DNA from: Chamaea fasciata
Taxonomy: Eukaryota > Chordata > Aves > Passeriformes > Sylviidae
Assembly (NCBI GenBank): GCA_029207755.1
Contig: JARCOQ010000006.1
Coordinates: forward strand, 7,904,013 to 7,968,012
Direction of reading: 5' to 3'
DNA: 64,000 bases
Position 1 is the stretch's first letter; every line of letters begins with the position of its first letter. Below are positions 43,701 through 55,699 of the stretch, piece after piece. A program made the position numbers and the translations under genes. Under the pieces are notes generated by a model. It made no database searches. It saw nothing but the letters and a program-made list of their open reading frames with translations, and had not been told where the DNA came from.

Positions 43701-45930
43701 TGGAGCTGGGTAGTGGGATGCTTATCCCAACATCCTGCCATTTCCCCTAGTTTCAGCAGGTCAGCTGAGGGTGAGGTGTCACACGAATGTCCCAGGGCCA
43801 GTGCTCTGCTCTCCCTTCCTCCCTCCCTCCCTCCCTTTATCTGCAGATTGTGCTATGCTAACAAGGCACACGTACAATGTTTGTGTGTGCATGTGAGACA
43901 GAGCACTGACTCTGGGCCAAGTGAGAAAAATCATTAGTTACAGGCTCTGCAGGACTGAACTTGACGAGGAACTTGGGGCTTTGCCCCGACAGCGCTCGGC
44001 GCTGGTGCATTATTCAGTTTGTGGCTATGTTGATTTGCAGATCTAATCACTCCAACAACACATACAGAAAATTAATTTGGACATGGGCCTGGTTTCTAGA
44101 GAAAGTTGGACCTAAAGGCGGGAGGTTGGTCGTGTGGCTCAGGCAAAAGCCCTGGCTGGGGAATATCCCATTTCCAGCTCTTGCGCCTCACAGAAGAGAT
44201 GGGATGGGGATGGAGTGGCAAGGAGAAGTGCTGTTGAGTGGTACTGGAGCATGAGATAAATAGGATTTCATCACCACTGAGTCTTTCAAAATCAAACCCC
44301 TAATCACTCAGCCCTGGCTTGTGTTCATACCTCTTGCATTCATGAGAGATGAGTTGGATGAAGAGGGAGATGTTCTCCTTCCCCCAGCCGAGGGATGGCC
44401 CCCAAGACGTGTTGATTCAACAGATTAATTCAACACATTTCTAAAAATATATCTGGTTGGAAAAACATTGCTACTGAGAGTCAGACCAGATGCACTATTT
44501 CCAGACTGCCCAAGACTTCAGACCGTTTCCTCTTCCTCACCTTGCTGATGGCACCTGCCCCCATCAGAAAACAGCATCTCAGTGGAGACACAAGTGATCC
44601 CAAACACTAGAGATTTCTCCATGGAGAAGAATCCATGGGTTTGGGTTGCTTCCAGGTGAGGGATGCTGCCTGCCCTCCTGCCCAGTCTGAGTGAGCTGGT
44701 GCTGTGAGAGCTGGTAGTAGCCCGCAAATCCCTCCTTCTTGAATTACCTGGTGAGCACTCTCCCTCCTTTTGATCACAGACCCCTTAACTTTGCCTTCAG
44801 CTAGGGCTGTCTCAGCCCTGGATGTGCTGAACGGTCCCCTTTTAAAATGGGATTTAAGAAGGCATTAAGGACTAATTAGGTCTAATGAACAGCAGTGGCT
44901 GTTTTAGACCTGGTGCCTCCAGTTGACATCAAAGGATGAAGGGGATTGGGTGAAGCCAGAGGAAGTGTTATCAGCTGCAGGAAAGATTTAGATTCTGCCA
45001 ACTCACCCCCCAGCAGGGGGGTTTGTGTTCCTAATCCCTCTGTGCCTGTCAGGTGGGGGAGGCAGTGTGGTCCTCTCCCATTGGACAGGTGGAATGGAGG
45101 AATCCTGGAGGGAGCCCATCATCACCATAGCTGCCTCCTCTGCCATCCCTCACCACGAGCAGCTGTGATGGATTTGGGTGATCTGGGCCGCTCTAAGATG
45201 TAGGATAGGGTTCCCAAGGGAGAAGGTGAGGAACAAGGTGGGAACAAGAGAAAGGAGGTGGAAGGGGACATGGGGACACATTCAGAGCTGGGAGAAGAAG
45301 GGAGGCAGCTATTTGCCTTTCCTGGGATCTTCCTCAAGTGCAGGCAGGGCTGAGTCAGGGCTGCTCATTAGCAAGGTGAAGTGCCAATGCAGGACCCTGA
45401 GCCAGGCGGGGTTTATGTGCCCAGGGTGCAGCAATAGCAGCTGAGTCACACACCCTACCCAAAACATTTAAGCCTCTCACCATTTTCTGCATGTCAGAGG
45501 GACCTTTATTGTACGGGCCTGCATTGTCTGAATGCCACGGCGCGGTCTGAGGGCACAGGCACTGTGCAAAGCCAGCGGTACCTGCCTCCCATCCAAAGCA
45601 CCGCCAGTTATCTCCTGCCATGACTCGGGTGGTTTCGCCACTGCTGGGAAGTCGGGGGTCAGGCCCAGCACCACAGGGGCCGTTTCCTGCCCTCTGCCAA
45701 AGCTGGCGGTCCGGGATGGGAGAGATGGAGTTTGCCAACAGCAATTCTCCCCGTGATTCAGTTTACATGGCAGTATCGAACAGCGGTTTGGTCAGGGGGG
45801 ATGTTACAGTTATCAAACCCTTTCACTGGAAAGTCAGATCTCAGCAGACAGCATTTTGGAGAGCACAGGGAAAACAACAACTATTTATGGTTGTTGTTTA
45901 GGGTTATGGACGCAAATGCCCTTGAATGAT
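40770..45930. other. Gene-free stretch
   Basis: No recognisable gene or mobile element was found. A CTCC simple repeat is at 43814-43837. Open frames are short and unsupported. Confidence 0.5.
43814..43837. repeat. (CTCC)n simple repeat
   Basis: About five CTCC/CCTT units in a pyrimidine tract. Confidence 0.8.
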
Positions 45931-45939
45931 ACAAACCGT

Positions 45940-46230
45940 CTTAAGGGGAATTTTTGCGGCTGATTAAGCGTAACCACAAAGCTTCAAGAAAACATGTGTT
46001 TATTTTAAGTAAGTAATGTTGATTACTAATGAGAATACTTAGTAGATATGATCAAAGGTAGCTGAAGTGCCGTCATGATATCAAAGACTGGGATGGAACG
46101 CTTAATTTAGATGTTGAAAAGCCAATCTAAGGTGAGCGTCTTGAAAGTAAATATCATTAACAGTATCTAGATTAGACCAAGGTATAAAAAGAGTTGGAGG
46201 TAACAGCTTTCAAATCTCCCGTATAAACAG
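45940..46230. promoter_or_regulatory. Candidate conserved non-coding element with two TCF/LEF motifs
   Basis: AT-rich sequence with GATCAAAGG (46050-46058) and ATCAAAG (46080-46086), plus homeobox-type cores GATTACTAATGAG and CTTAATTTAG. It is free of repeats and stands out from the GC-rich flanks. Enhancer function is inferred. Confidence 0.3.
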
Positions 46231-48600
46231 GCAGGTGATCCAGTAACTGGGGGAGGCGTGTCAGACACAGAGCCCTGGGTAGGGGATGGATTGTGCATCT
46301 GGTGCATGCTGCCCCTGGCTGGGCTCCTGGCTCTGCCCATCAGCATCTCAAGGGAGCCAGCGTGGCTCCTTTCTGCTCCAGCTTACCCAGGGGAAAGGGA
46401 TGGAAATGAGTCCCCTGCTCCCCTCATCTTCTGCTTGAGCCCAAGTGCAGGGCTCTGGCTGAGGAGGGAAGGCTTGTGAGGGACTCTGAGCGGGAACAGG
46501 GTGTCCTCTCTGCCAGCTGACCCAAGAAGTCAGGCAGACTGATGGAGGGATGAGTCTGATGGTGCAGCTCAGTGCTGAGCATTCAGGCGTCTGCATCCTG
46601 CTTCTTGAAGCCTGTCTTCTACCACCTTTGTCTTTCTCTATTAGCCAGAAGGTGCTTGGGAGAGGGCTCCACACATCCCCAGTGTCACCAGCCCTGCTCC
46701 TGGATGTAACACCCCTGCAGTCAAACACTGATGGGATTTGGGACAAGCAGGACCTTATACCCACTTCTCTTGCCAGTTGTGTCATGTAAGAGGGAATACA
46801 TTATTCATTTACCCCATATCCATCTCAAGTTCCCGGGTCAGAAAAACAGACAGTGTTAATTGGAAAAACTTTGAATGTGGCTGAGCTGTGATCCACTGTC
46901 TTCTGCTAAAAACCTGTGCCAAGGTCCACAGGCTGGCCACCTCCATGGTGGCTTCATATCTCTGTCCTCCCTGCTGTCTCCCCAGGACCATTGCAGTGAA
47001 TCCCTTCTCCATCCCTGCTCCCACTGCCCAGTGTTAGCAGAGACCCTCTTAGCTCAAAAGCCCTGATGGTGGCCAGCACCCCCCATGTCACTCCCACGCT
47101 CCCCAGGAGACACCTCGGGGTACGCTCCGCTCTGCACGTTTCCCTGGACTGAGCCCCTTTGATCGAGCACTGCGGGACAGTGAGCAGGTGCCAGACTTTT
47201 GCCCTGCCTTGCGTAGGTTGGGAGAGTTTTGCCTTCCCATTTGGGGCCCAGGGAGTGCCCACATCACTGGGTCTGCTGGGCACCCGGGCTGGCCACACGT
47301 GGGCCCAACAGGCTGTTGCTGCATGAATCATCCCCCCTTCCCCAGCTGCACTGGTGGTCCCACATGGTGCCAGGGATGCTGGAGACAGGGAGAGGTGTTT
47401 CCCAGGGATAAGCCTCAGAAGGGTTAAAGGAGAGTGGCTTTTCAGGCAGGAGTGCCTGCTGGGTGAGGGCAGATACCATTTGAAGAGCTGGAAGGGCTGG
47501 GTGCTGGTCCTGCATAGGCTGATGCTTTACTACATCATTAAAAAAGGTGCTTTCCAGAAAAATAAACTTGAAGTGGCTGTGAGCTACATTCAAACATGGA
47601 CTCAAACCCCAGCCTTGCAAAGGTGAGGGGCACTGAAGCTTTTCAAAGCCCTGGTGTCCCTGTGTCCTGGCTGGATACGCTCCACAGCCCACGTATGGCT
47701 CTGGAACTGCTGGACACTGCAGGTCCAACATCTCAGCCAGGGCTGGAGCATCTCATCTCCAGTGAGTGGTGACAGTGCCATGTCAAGCTCTTACCAGAAG
47801 TCTCTTTGCTCCCAAGTGTTTTGCAGGCTCTTGAGTTGTAACAACAATAACAACAGAAAAGTACAAAAGCTGGTGATTTAAGTAGCTTGAGAACAAATCA
47901 TTCCCCTGTTTGCTTGAGTGTCACCTGCTCAGTATCTGCTTCATGATATGGATGCACAGTTTTCTCTTGGGCAATGGAAATCTGCATTTCTAATACATTA
48001 GAAAAGAAAATAAATAAAATCTAACATGAACAAAGTGATTTCTGGTCCTCTTTGCATATTACAAAGGAGCAAGATGGGCACATACCCAATTCCTTTGTTC
48101 TTTTCAGATCTCTGCTACTGCGAGCAATATTTGTCAAGAGATTTGAAGCTGCAGATGAAAAGTGCTACCTACGGAGCAAGTATTATTACTGCTTTAAACT
48201 CACACCCTTCAAACCAGCTAGCTGTCCCTGTTTAAAGGGAGGTGTGTGGCCAAACAGGTAGGACGGACGCTGGCTGCCAGGATGCCCTGGGTCCTTGGCT
48301 CATCCTCACTGCCAGGGCTGTGGACATATTTCACGTACAGTCCAGCACAAACCCTCACTGTTGATAGCACTGGGGTGGCAGCAAGGAATGCAAACCTGGG
48401 GTAGGGAGTTGCTCAAGAGCATTTTTAAGACCTAGATTTTGAGATGGAGCTGAACAAGCTGCTTCAAACGCTGCTGGGTTTAACGCCAGAAGGTGAATGC
48501 ATGGTGGGATATGGTGACATGGAGGTTGGTGTTGTGCGACCTTGGGTGGACATGCAGGGAAACAGAGTCTGTCCTGTCACAGCATCATTTCTTGGAAAAA
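46231..48600. other. Gene-free stretch
   Basis: Ordinary mixed sequence with no supported gene. A splice-acceptor-like TTCTTTTCAG at about 48098-48107 opens only a short unfamiliar frame. Confidence 0.45.
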
Positions 48601-48626
48601 CTGGTCTGTATTTACTGCAGTTTTGT

Positions 48627-48671
48627 GTATTTACTGTATTTACTGTATTTACTGTATTTACTGTATTTACT
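48627..48671. repeat. 9-bp minisatellite, five perfect copies
   Basis: GTATTTACT repeats five times without change, and TTTACTGCAG flanks the array on both sides. It resembles a young, possibly polymorphic tandem repeat. There are no spacers, so it is not CRISPR. Confidence 0.95.
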
Positions 48672-49014
48672 GCAGTCAAAATGCAAGTGTATAGGGAGGA
48701 GGGATTGGATTTTATTTTTCGGCTTATAAATCTATGCTCATGAAATTTTGCTGCACAAGAGGAATTGGGAGATGCTCTGCCATGTCCTGCCATCACACAA
48801 GGCTGTTCTCTGTGAGCAGAGAGGCATCCTGGCATCCCCAGCACCAACAAAGAGAAACCCATCCATGACACTAAGTTCTGCTCAACAGCAGCTCAGATTA
48901 AGAAAGGTTTTCTTGTGCTGGAAACTCCATGAATAAGAATGTTAGGAATTGGCTTAAACCACCAGTGACATAATTAGAAGGCTTTTGATATGCCAATTTG
49001 GCTGATCTCAGTTA

Positions 49015-49028
49015 CTTCCCCCTGGTGC
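49015..49028 (-). promoter_or_regulatory. CTCF-like core motif, minus orientation
   Basis: CTTCCCCCTGGTGC matches the reverse complement of the CTCF core at 12 of 14 positions. It faces the plus-oriented sites at 20939 and 39561. Confidence 0.35.
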
Positions 49029-50754
49029 TGGGGAGTGTCAGCAGAGGGATTAGCCTCCAGTCACTTCCTGACACTCTGCTAAATCTTCTCCCTCTTTGTT
49101 CTTCATCCAAGACAGGGGAAAAAAGGAAAAACAGGGAAGAGGCTCAGGAGATACTGAAGTGAAGCAGTGTGCGCTGCATCCCTGACCTGCCTTCAGTTTA
49201 CACTACAGGCTCTCCTTAGGGGTGTAATGCAATTACAGCTATAACTGGGTGCTATACATTTTAATCCCATTAGAAACAGCCTTTTAACAGCTCCTGACTA
49301 TAATATGTAATCTCATTAGAGACACTACCTTTATACCTTGTACAAGAACATCCAAGCAGAAATCAAAGGCTGGGATAAGGCTAACATGGTTTTCTTCTTT
49401 TAAAACACTGTCTGCTTTCTTGCTTGTATTTGGGATGCTGGTGCACAGGCACAAAGGCACAAAGGGTTTTTGTGGGGCCAGGCTGGATGGGGTTTGGGGG
49501 CCATCTCTGGTCTTTCTCTTAAACTTCCAGCACCCTCATGCCCTCCCAGGGATGGATTACTGCTGTGTGCAGCCTGTGTGTCTAGTCCAGTTCTGCTGGC
49601 CTGGCACGCACAGGGATGTGGAATCCTCGTCACCCTTGAGGCAGGCTCCATGCAAACTCAAGACAAATATTGACCAGGGCTGGGCCAAAGCTGGAAGGAT
49701 TTCTCCTGCCGGAGCGTGTTCGCTGCGCTGCCTCCCACGATACCACACTACACTGACCAAAGCCCTTGGTGCGGGTACAGCTGTGTCTACACCACGTCTG
49801 TGTGTGTTGCTCTGCCAAAGGGGGGAGGAGAAAGGGAGAGATGATTTTTTTTTTTTAATCTGTTTTCTTCAAGGATTTATGAGTGCTCAAGCGTCTCCTT
49901 TCATAGCAATCTTTGAAACTTTGGGCAAACTTCAGGCAAATTTTCCGGAGGAAGGCAGATTGAAGATGTTCAGTTCCTACATCCTATACTAAAAGAGACT
50001 CCTGAGAAGTTTTCAGGTAGACTTAAACTCATTAGAGACCAATGTCCACCTGGCATAGGCACAGTGTGGATATTCCAACCATGGGCCAAGCTTGGCAGGG
50101 TTGTGCTCCCTATGTGAGAATCCAAACTCTCAGACAAGCACCTGGCCACACTGGACGGGGGTCCACGTGTCACTGCCATCCCAATTCAGCTCAGATGATG
50201 CTGAAATAGCAGCTCAGCCCAAAACACTGGGATGGAGAGCACAAGGCTCAGACAGAGCAGCAAAGGTCAGGGAGGGAGGACAGGAGGACAGGACAGACCT
50301 GTTGTGTGGGGACAGCAGGGCGGTCCCCTCTCCATGCTGAAAAACCGAGATACTGCAGCCAAGGGCAGCCAGGACCCAGTCCTGGTCTCTGTCTGAAGGG
50401 AGAGCAGCTGGGCCTGACTTAATCTGAACTGTGGTATGAGTCATCATGGACCAGGATGGCAACCAATTACTTGGGCATAAATCTGTTAAAAAGAGGGGAA
50501 AAGGGCAATGTTGAGCTGAGCTGCACATCAGTCCAGTGTTGGAGGCCACTGTGACTGTCCCTCTGATGAGGCTTAAGAGATCTTGATCTTTGGGATCTTT
50601 AAAGACTGCAAAGACACTTATTTTTGCAAGAGGGGTGTTAATCCCAGGAGATTCAAAGGGGTGATAAAGCACTTTGTTTCTTGCTCTATAGTAATTGCAA
50701 CTTCTGACAACTCTGATAAACTAAAATGAGGTTCTCAAAAGCATCCACCCAAGG

Positions 50755-51180
50755 CTTTGTGGGGCTGCAGTCAGGGTTGTATTTAAATGCCCCTAATGAG
50801 TACCTAGAGCAAATGGGAAAGACATGCAAATCCGATGTCTAATTGAATGGGCCTTTGAAGGAATATCCCGAGCCGCTGGGTAATTGATGGGTTATCTCTC
50901 CACCGGCTTGCCTTGATTGCATCTTCTTCCACATTAGTTTTTCCTAGGAGTCTGGTTTAACAGGAAAAGTGGTGCACCAGGATTAAATGCAGCTCTTCTT
51001 CATAGACTGAATGAGGACGTTTGCTGCCCAGCAGTACGACCCTTCTGCAAGGCAGCCATTATTAAAATCTCTCTAGACTCGTGTTTCTTCCAGGCATGGA
51101 AGTGCCTTATCATATTGCATCTGAGCACTGCACTCAGTAAACTGCCTCACGACCTGCTCTCTAAAGTGAAGGCATGACAG
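50755..51180. promoter_or_regulatory. Candidate conserved non-coding element with octamer motif
   Basis: It contains a perfect POU octamer ATGCAAAT (50824-50831), nearby TAATTGAATGG and GGTAATTGATGG, and CAGCCATTATTAAAATC further on. The complexity and TAAT content suggest a developmental enhancer, judged by eye only. Confidence 0.28.
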
Positions 51181-54100
51181 ATGAAATAGCTTTCCCATCA
51201 AGTTTCTTGGGCCCACTTCTCCAACAGGAGTAAATTGATGTGACTGCCTTCATTTGGATGTAGCAAAGCTGATTTGTGCTGTATGGAAATGTGACCTGTC
51301 TGACCTATTGGCTCCGTTGATGTCTCATGAGGATTTACTGGTGTTGCATAAATGAATTTTGCTTTGCTTAAGAGCCTTGTGTTATGTTTGTGCAAGAGCC
51401 AGTTACCAGCAACCACCGTTATGGCCAAGCAACTTGCCGCTCAGCAATGAGCAGGAAAAAGGTTCCCCAGTTGGAGCTCTTCTTGGACTCAGAACTGAGG
51501 CATAAATCCCTAAATTTGGGGGTGTGTCTATAACAGAGTTATCTGGGACATATGAACTCTCTCCAGCACCTCTAAGCAACTTTGATGACCATGTTTTGTC
51601 AAACACACAAGGCCCCCGAGGACATTTGAGAGGTGCTGGGCTGTCTGAAATATCCTCAAGGGCTGGTTTATGTATCCATAGGAGACTGGAGCAACAGCTG
51701 AGGGCTGGAGAGGGTGGATACTCAAGTACTTCTCAACAACTGTATTTAAGGCAACAGATTTTTAGCCAAAGAATCTCAACTCAATAACTCTCTCAAATAA
51801 CTCTCCCGAAGTCCCTGTTGATGACAAGAGGGGCAGATTTTAGCCATAGCTTCAATTTCCCTCATTGGGAGGAAATTCCTTCCAGAGCAGAGTCTCAGGG
51901 ATGCTGGGCCAGGACTGTCCTTGACTCTGAGCCCATTTCTCAGTTTATCTTCAGTCCTTACAGGTGCAGAAACCCCCAGTCCAAGGCCCCACACCCCAAC
52001 ACCACTCCTAGACTCCCCACAGAAAACCAGCACAGGATCTGGCTGGATCTAGTTGAATTTGAAGGGCACAAACGTATTTGCCAGCATGCCAGCTCAGCCT
52101 GGATTTGCTTTGCATCTCTCCTTCTGCCACTCAGATCCAGACCCACAGCTCTTTCTTGCCTTCAACTGCCTATGTAATTTCTCATAGCAAAGCATCCTGT
52201 TCCTGGCTACATTCTTGCCTGCTATTTACTATTTCTTTCTTTAATCCATGCCTAGATACCGTGCTTTGATCTTCATCTTTAATTTTCCAGCCCAAACCAA
52301 GGTATTGATACCAATAACCTTGCAGGATTGCTGGATTCAGACTGCACATTAGCACCTCTGCCTTTCTGCCTTCCCCCTCCCAGCGCTTTCATACCCTCAT
52401 GGGTAACCCTGTGATGGGCCTGGTTTGCAAAGCCCCTACAGGGGCAGCAGGCAGAGAATAGCCCTGCTCTTGCTGGCACTGGGTGCTCTGAGTGTCTTGC
52501 CCACTGTTGGGTTTGTCCCAGTGCCAGTGTGGGTTGGTGTTGCCAGAGATCCACATCCAGGGGGAGCAACACAAGGGCTTGGCTGGAGCAGGTCTCAATG
52601 CAGGATCTCGATTCTGGTTCCTGCCCACCAGTGTTGAACCACTTTTGTCCTGGTCACTTCAATCCCAGCGTTTGCCAGCTGGCTCCACAGCAGCCTTTGC
52701 ACTGCTGGCCCCCTTCCTGAGGAGCTTCCCACGCAGCTGAGTCTTCCACCAAAGCCTTGGCCCAGACTGTCCACACACAAGCCCTGAGAGCCAGGGCTAA
52801 TGCATGGTGTGAACCTGGCCCTGTGCCTGCCCTGGGCATATGGGTTACAGCCCGGGTTTCGCTCCAAAGCAGGCTTTGACCTGCCTACTGTGCTGCAAGG
52901 ATGGAGTTAAAACCTGGAGAGAAAAACTCTGATTTGGGTATCTGGCCAACGGCTGCCACAGTTCACTGGGATGGTATTTCTGACCTCTGCTTCTATTGCT
53001 TTGCTTCCCAGAGATCAGAAATTGCTTGCTGTTTGCTGCTGTGAGCCCAAGACTCTCACTGGAGACAGGTCTCAGCATGGACAGATGCATGTTGTGGACA
53101 CCAACATCTCTCCCAACATCTCTGCTCTTACAAGAGGGTATCTCCAGCCTGGCAGCAGCAGGTCCTCCAGGTCAGAGCCAAGGTGACCTTGTTACAGATG
53201 CCTTGACATGGGCTTCATTTCACTTTCTTTTGATCTTTTTGTACCCCACAGGATAAACATGGGCACCTGCATGGAAAAGAATGGAAATACTATATTTTGG
53301 CTATTAATCATGGCTTTGGTTGAAGTCCTGGCCGGTACAGATGAAGTAGAAACTACAGTATTACATGAGGTGCAAAGTCCTTGGTAGAGTTCTTCCCTGT
53401 TCCAGAATTTCTAAGGAATAAATGCTCCTCATCAGCAGCAATGGTAGGAGGCCTGAGGATGGATTATCATCACTCTGTCCCAACTAGACTGGATGATGAA
53501 AATCAAAATCATATGCCATGATCTGGGGACGTGCCAGCATCCAACCCCAAGCTGGTCAGCCATCTCCTGCCACTACCTGGTGTTGCCAGCTCCTGGCTGT
53601 ACTGCAGTGGTGTCCCCCACTTCCATGTCCCAGGGCTAGCCAGGAACATTGTGTGACCATCTCTTTCCAAGCAGATGTTACTGAGACATTGGCAATGTCC
53701 TTGGAGCTCCGCGACACTGTGATTGCACCCTGCCATCTGCCCTTGCATTGTCTGTACTTCTCCATGGGGAAAACTACATATGAGAGCAAACATCAGTTTT
53801 TCCCTTCTACACTGGTTTGCATGATGTTCTCATACACTGTGAGACAGCACTGCTTCCTACTGGGAAACTTAATTTTTGGACTTTTCTCTCCAATTACAGA
53901 GTGGTTTGGACTATTTTCAGATGGCCAATGCAAGGTCACATGAATGTCACTCTAAGTGTGCCACCTTGCCTTCTGTGCTCTCCAATGCCAGCCGATTTCT
54001 GGTGTCATTGTCCATGTACTTTTCCAGACTAGTTATGCCGTTTTTTCTTCCCCCATTTTTTGAGATCAGCTGTTTTATCAACATGGTGTTCCTTTTTGTG

Positions 54101-55090
54101 CTGAAGTCAGTAGGGAAGATGTGAGATGATTTCTAGCACTGATCCTTAGGGAGTCCCACCAGTGATCTCCCTTCCCTTCAGCTGATGTTTCCCACACAAG
54201 GCACTGCTTCCTTGCTCCCAGCAGCACCAACCATCTCCAGAGGAACTTGACGGGCCCTGTGTGCCACTCCAAAGTCTTACAGCAGTTTTCAAGTCTCAAA
54301 ACCTTTGCAGTGTCCCTCCTGGTGTTTGGGAGATGTTCTGGAACTCACCATGCTGTTGATCCCAGGTCAGAGGGTTTAGCTGGGCCGGCCACTTCCCTCC
54401 CTTGCCAAATATAGGGAGCCTGGGCTGTTCTTCAGTTGGAGATGGTCTTCACTTGTGCCTACCCCGACCTGACAGCTTTTGCAGGATGAGACAATGGGGT
54501 TCCTTGGACTTGGGCATCTCAACCCACTTCCTCAGCCTTGACCACTTTATCCTCCAGACCTTCTTTTCTCCATGCTTGAAACAGATATTCACTGGATTCC
54601 TCAGGATGACTTGGACTAAATTCCCTTTACCTGTATCTCACTTCAGCCTTTATTTTCCCTTTTATTTTTTATTTAGACAGATAAAAAGACCCCAATTTTT
54701 TTACTGGTTTTTATCTTTTCAGTGTGTCTCATCTTTTCTGGACAGCTTTTTCTTTTTGTCCCTTTGTAATTTGCTTTGTCAACCTTGCTCCTTTTTCTTC
54801 CAGTTCCTTCCTGCCTCCACTTAGTATCCCATTTCTCCTAAGGTACCTGACACCTGCCCATGGGTTCCTGGGGAGGCACAGCATCGAGCCTGCTTTTGTT
54901 TGAAGGTGAAACGAAGCACCATTTCACCAATAAAAAGTTCTGACTGTCAAGCACTGTGTTATTCAGGGCTGATGAATAACCTAGAGGAGATCAAAAGATA
55001 TTAAGCTAAAAGAATTATTATACAGGAGCCTACGGGACCACACAGATCTCCTGTTCCAGCTAAAAAAGTCCCAAATTAACCCCCCACACC
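51181..55090. other. Gene-free stretch
   Basis: No gene is supported. The part 53.95-54.5 kb, with GATCCTTAGGGAGTCCCACC, faintly resembles old CR1-related repeat sequence but is too decayed to call. Confidence 0.4.
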
Positions 55091-55100
55091 TCTCCCCCTT

Positions 55101-55142
55101 AAAAAAAAAAAAAAAGAAAAAAAGAAAGAAAGAAAAAAAAAA
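55101..55142. repeat. A-rich simple repeat (A/GAAA)n
   Basis: A run of A followed by GAAA units. Confidence 0.85.
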
Positions 55143-55368
55143 GCGTGTGTGGTCTTGAACAGCCAAAGAAGCAAGCCATTATTTGTAAGTCTGCTATATA
55201 AAGCATAATTATTATCCTTTTTATCATCCAAGTTATGGGGCAGGCTTTTCCATCTTTACTCACGCCAAGTAGCACCTCGTGTCAGAAATAGCCTCGCTGG
55301 TTTGAAGGGGATGAGTCATCCCGCAATCAGGTAGGAGGAGAACAAAGATAGACACGACTTCCCGGACT

Positions 55369-55371
<3 letters not shown>

Positions 55372-55402
<31 letters not shown>
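55372..55402. repeat. (TC)n microsatellite
   Basis: An uninterrupted TC dinucleotide run of 31 bases, directly upstream of the CpG island. Confidence 0.95.
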
Positions 55403-55405
<3 letters not shown>

Positions 55406-55660
55406 CCCGATGCACGATCTCGCTCCTCCACGGCTCCTATCAAAGAGCAGCCGCCGGGAGCGTTGGTGCGGGCGCGCCTTCCCCGGGGCCCGCAGGCTGG
55501 AGACGGCCCACCGGAGCAACGCATCTGGTCTGCAACTCCCTCCTTCCCGCTCGCCTTCCCAACGGCTCCTCAGATGTGGGCAGGAGCGGGCTGTGGGCCC
55601 TATAAACTGTTCTGGCAGCCGGCGGCCCCACTCCCACTCTCCTCCTTTCCCATAGCCCCA
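55403..55660 (+). promoter_or_regulatory. Orphan CpG island with TATA-like box
   Basis: By hand count there are about 21 CpG in roughly 230 bp, for example CAGCCGCCGGGAGCG and GCGGGCGCGCC. A TATAAAC element lies at 55601-55607, with pyrimidine-rich sequence about 25-30 bp downstream. A perfect AP-1 site TGAGTCA is at 55312-55318, and a TC (GAGA-type) tract flanks the upstream side. No downstream coding exon is recognised, so this may drive a non-coding RNA or act as an enhancer. Confidence 0.45.
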
Positions 55661-55699
55661 AAACCCATCATGTGACCGGCACATACTGGTAGGGTTCCA

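Noticed and set aside
48108..48260. Exon-like segment after a TTCTTTTCAG acceptor
   Set aside because: The peptide is unfamiliar, no partner exons were found, and the frame could easily be chance.
48627..48671. CRISPR-like repeat array
   Set aside because: Units are 9 bp with no spacers, in a vertebrate genome; it is a minisatellite.
49420..49992. Plus-strand frame of 190 codons
   Set aside because: It includes a phenylalanine run from a T-tract. No family resemblance or gene context was seen.
53950..54500. Old CR1-related or LTR-derived repeat
   Set aside because: Only faint resemblance (around GATCCTTAGGGAGTCCCACC). It is too decayed to place by eye.
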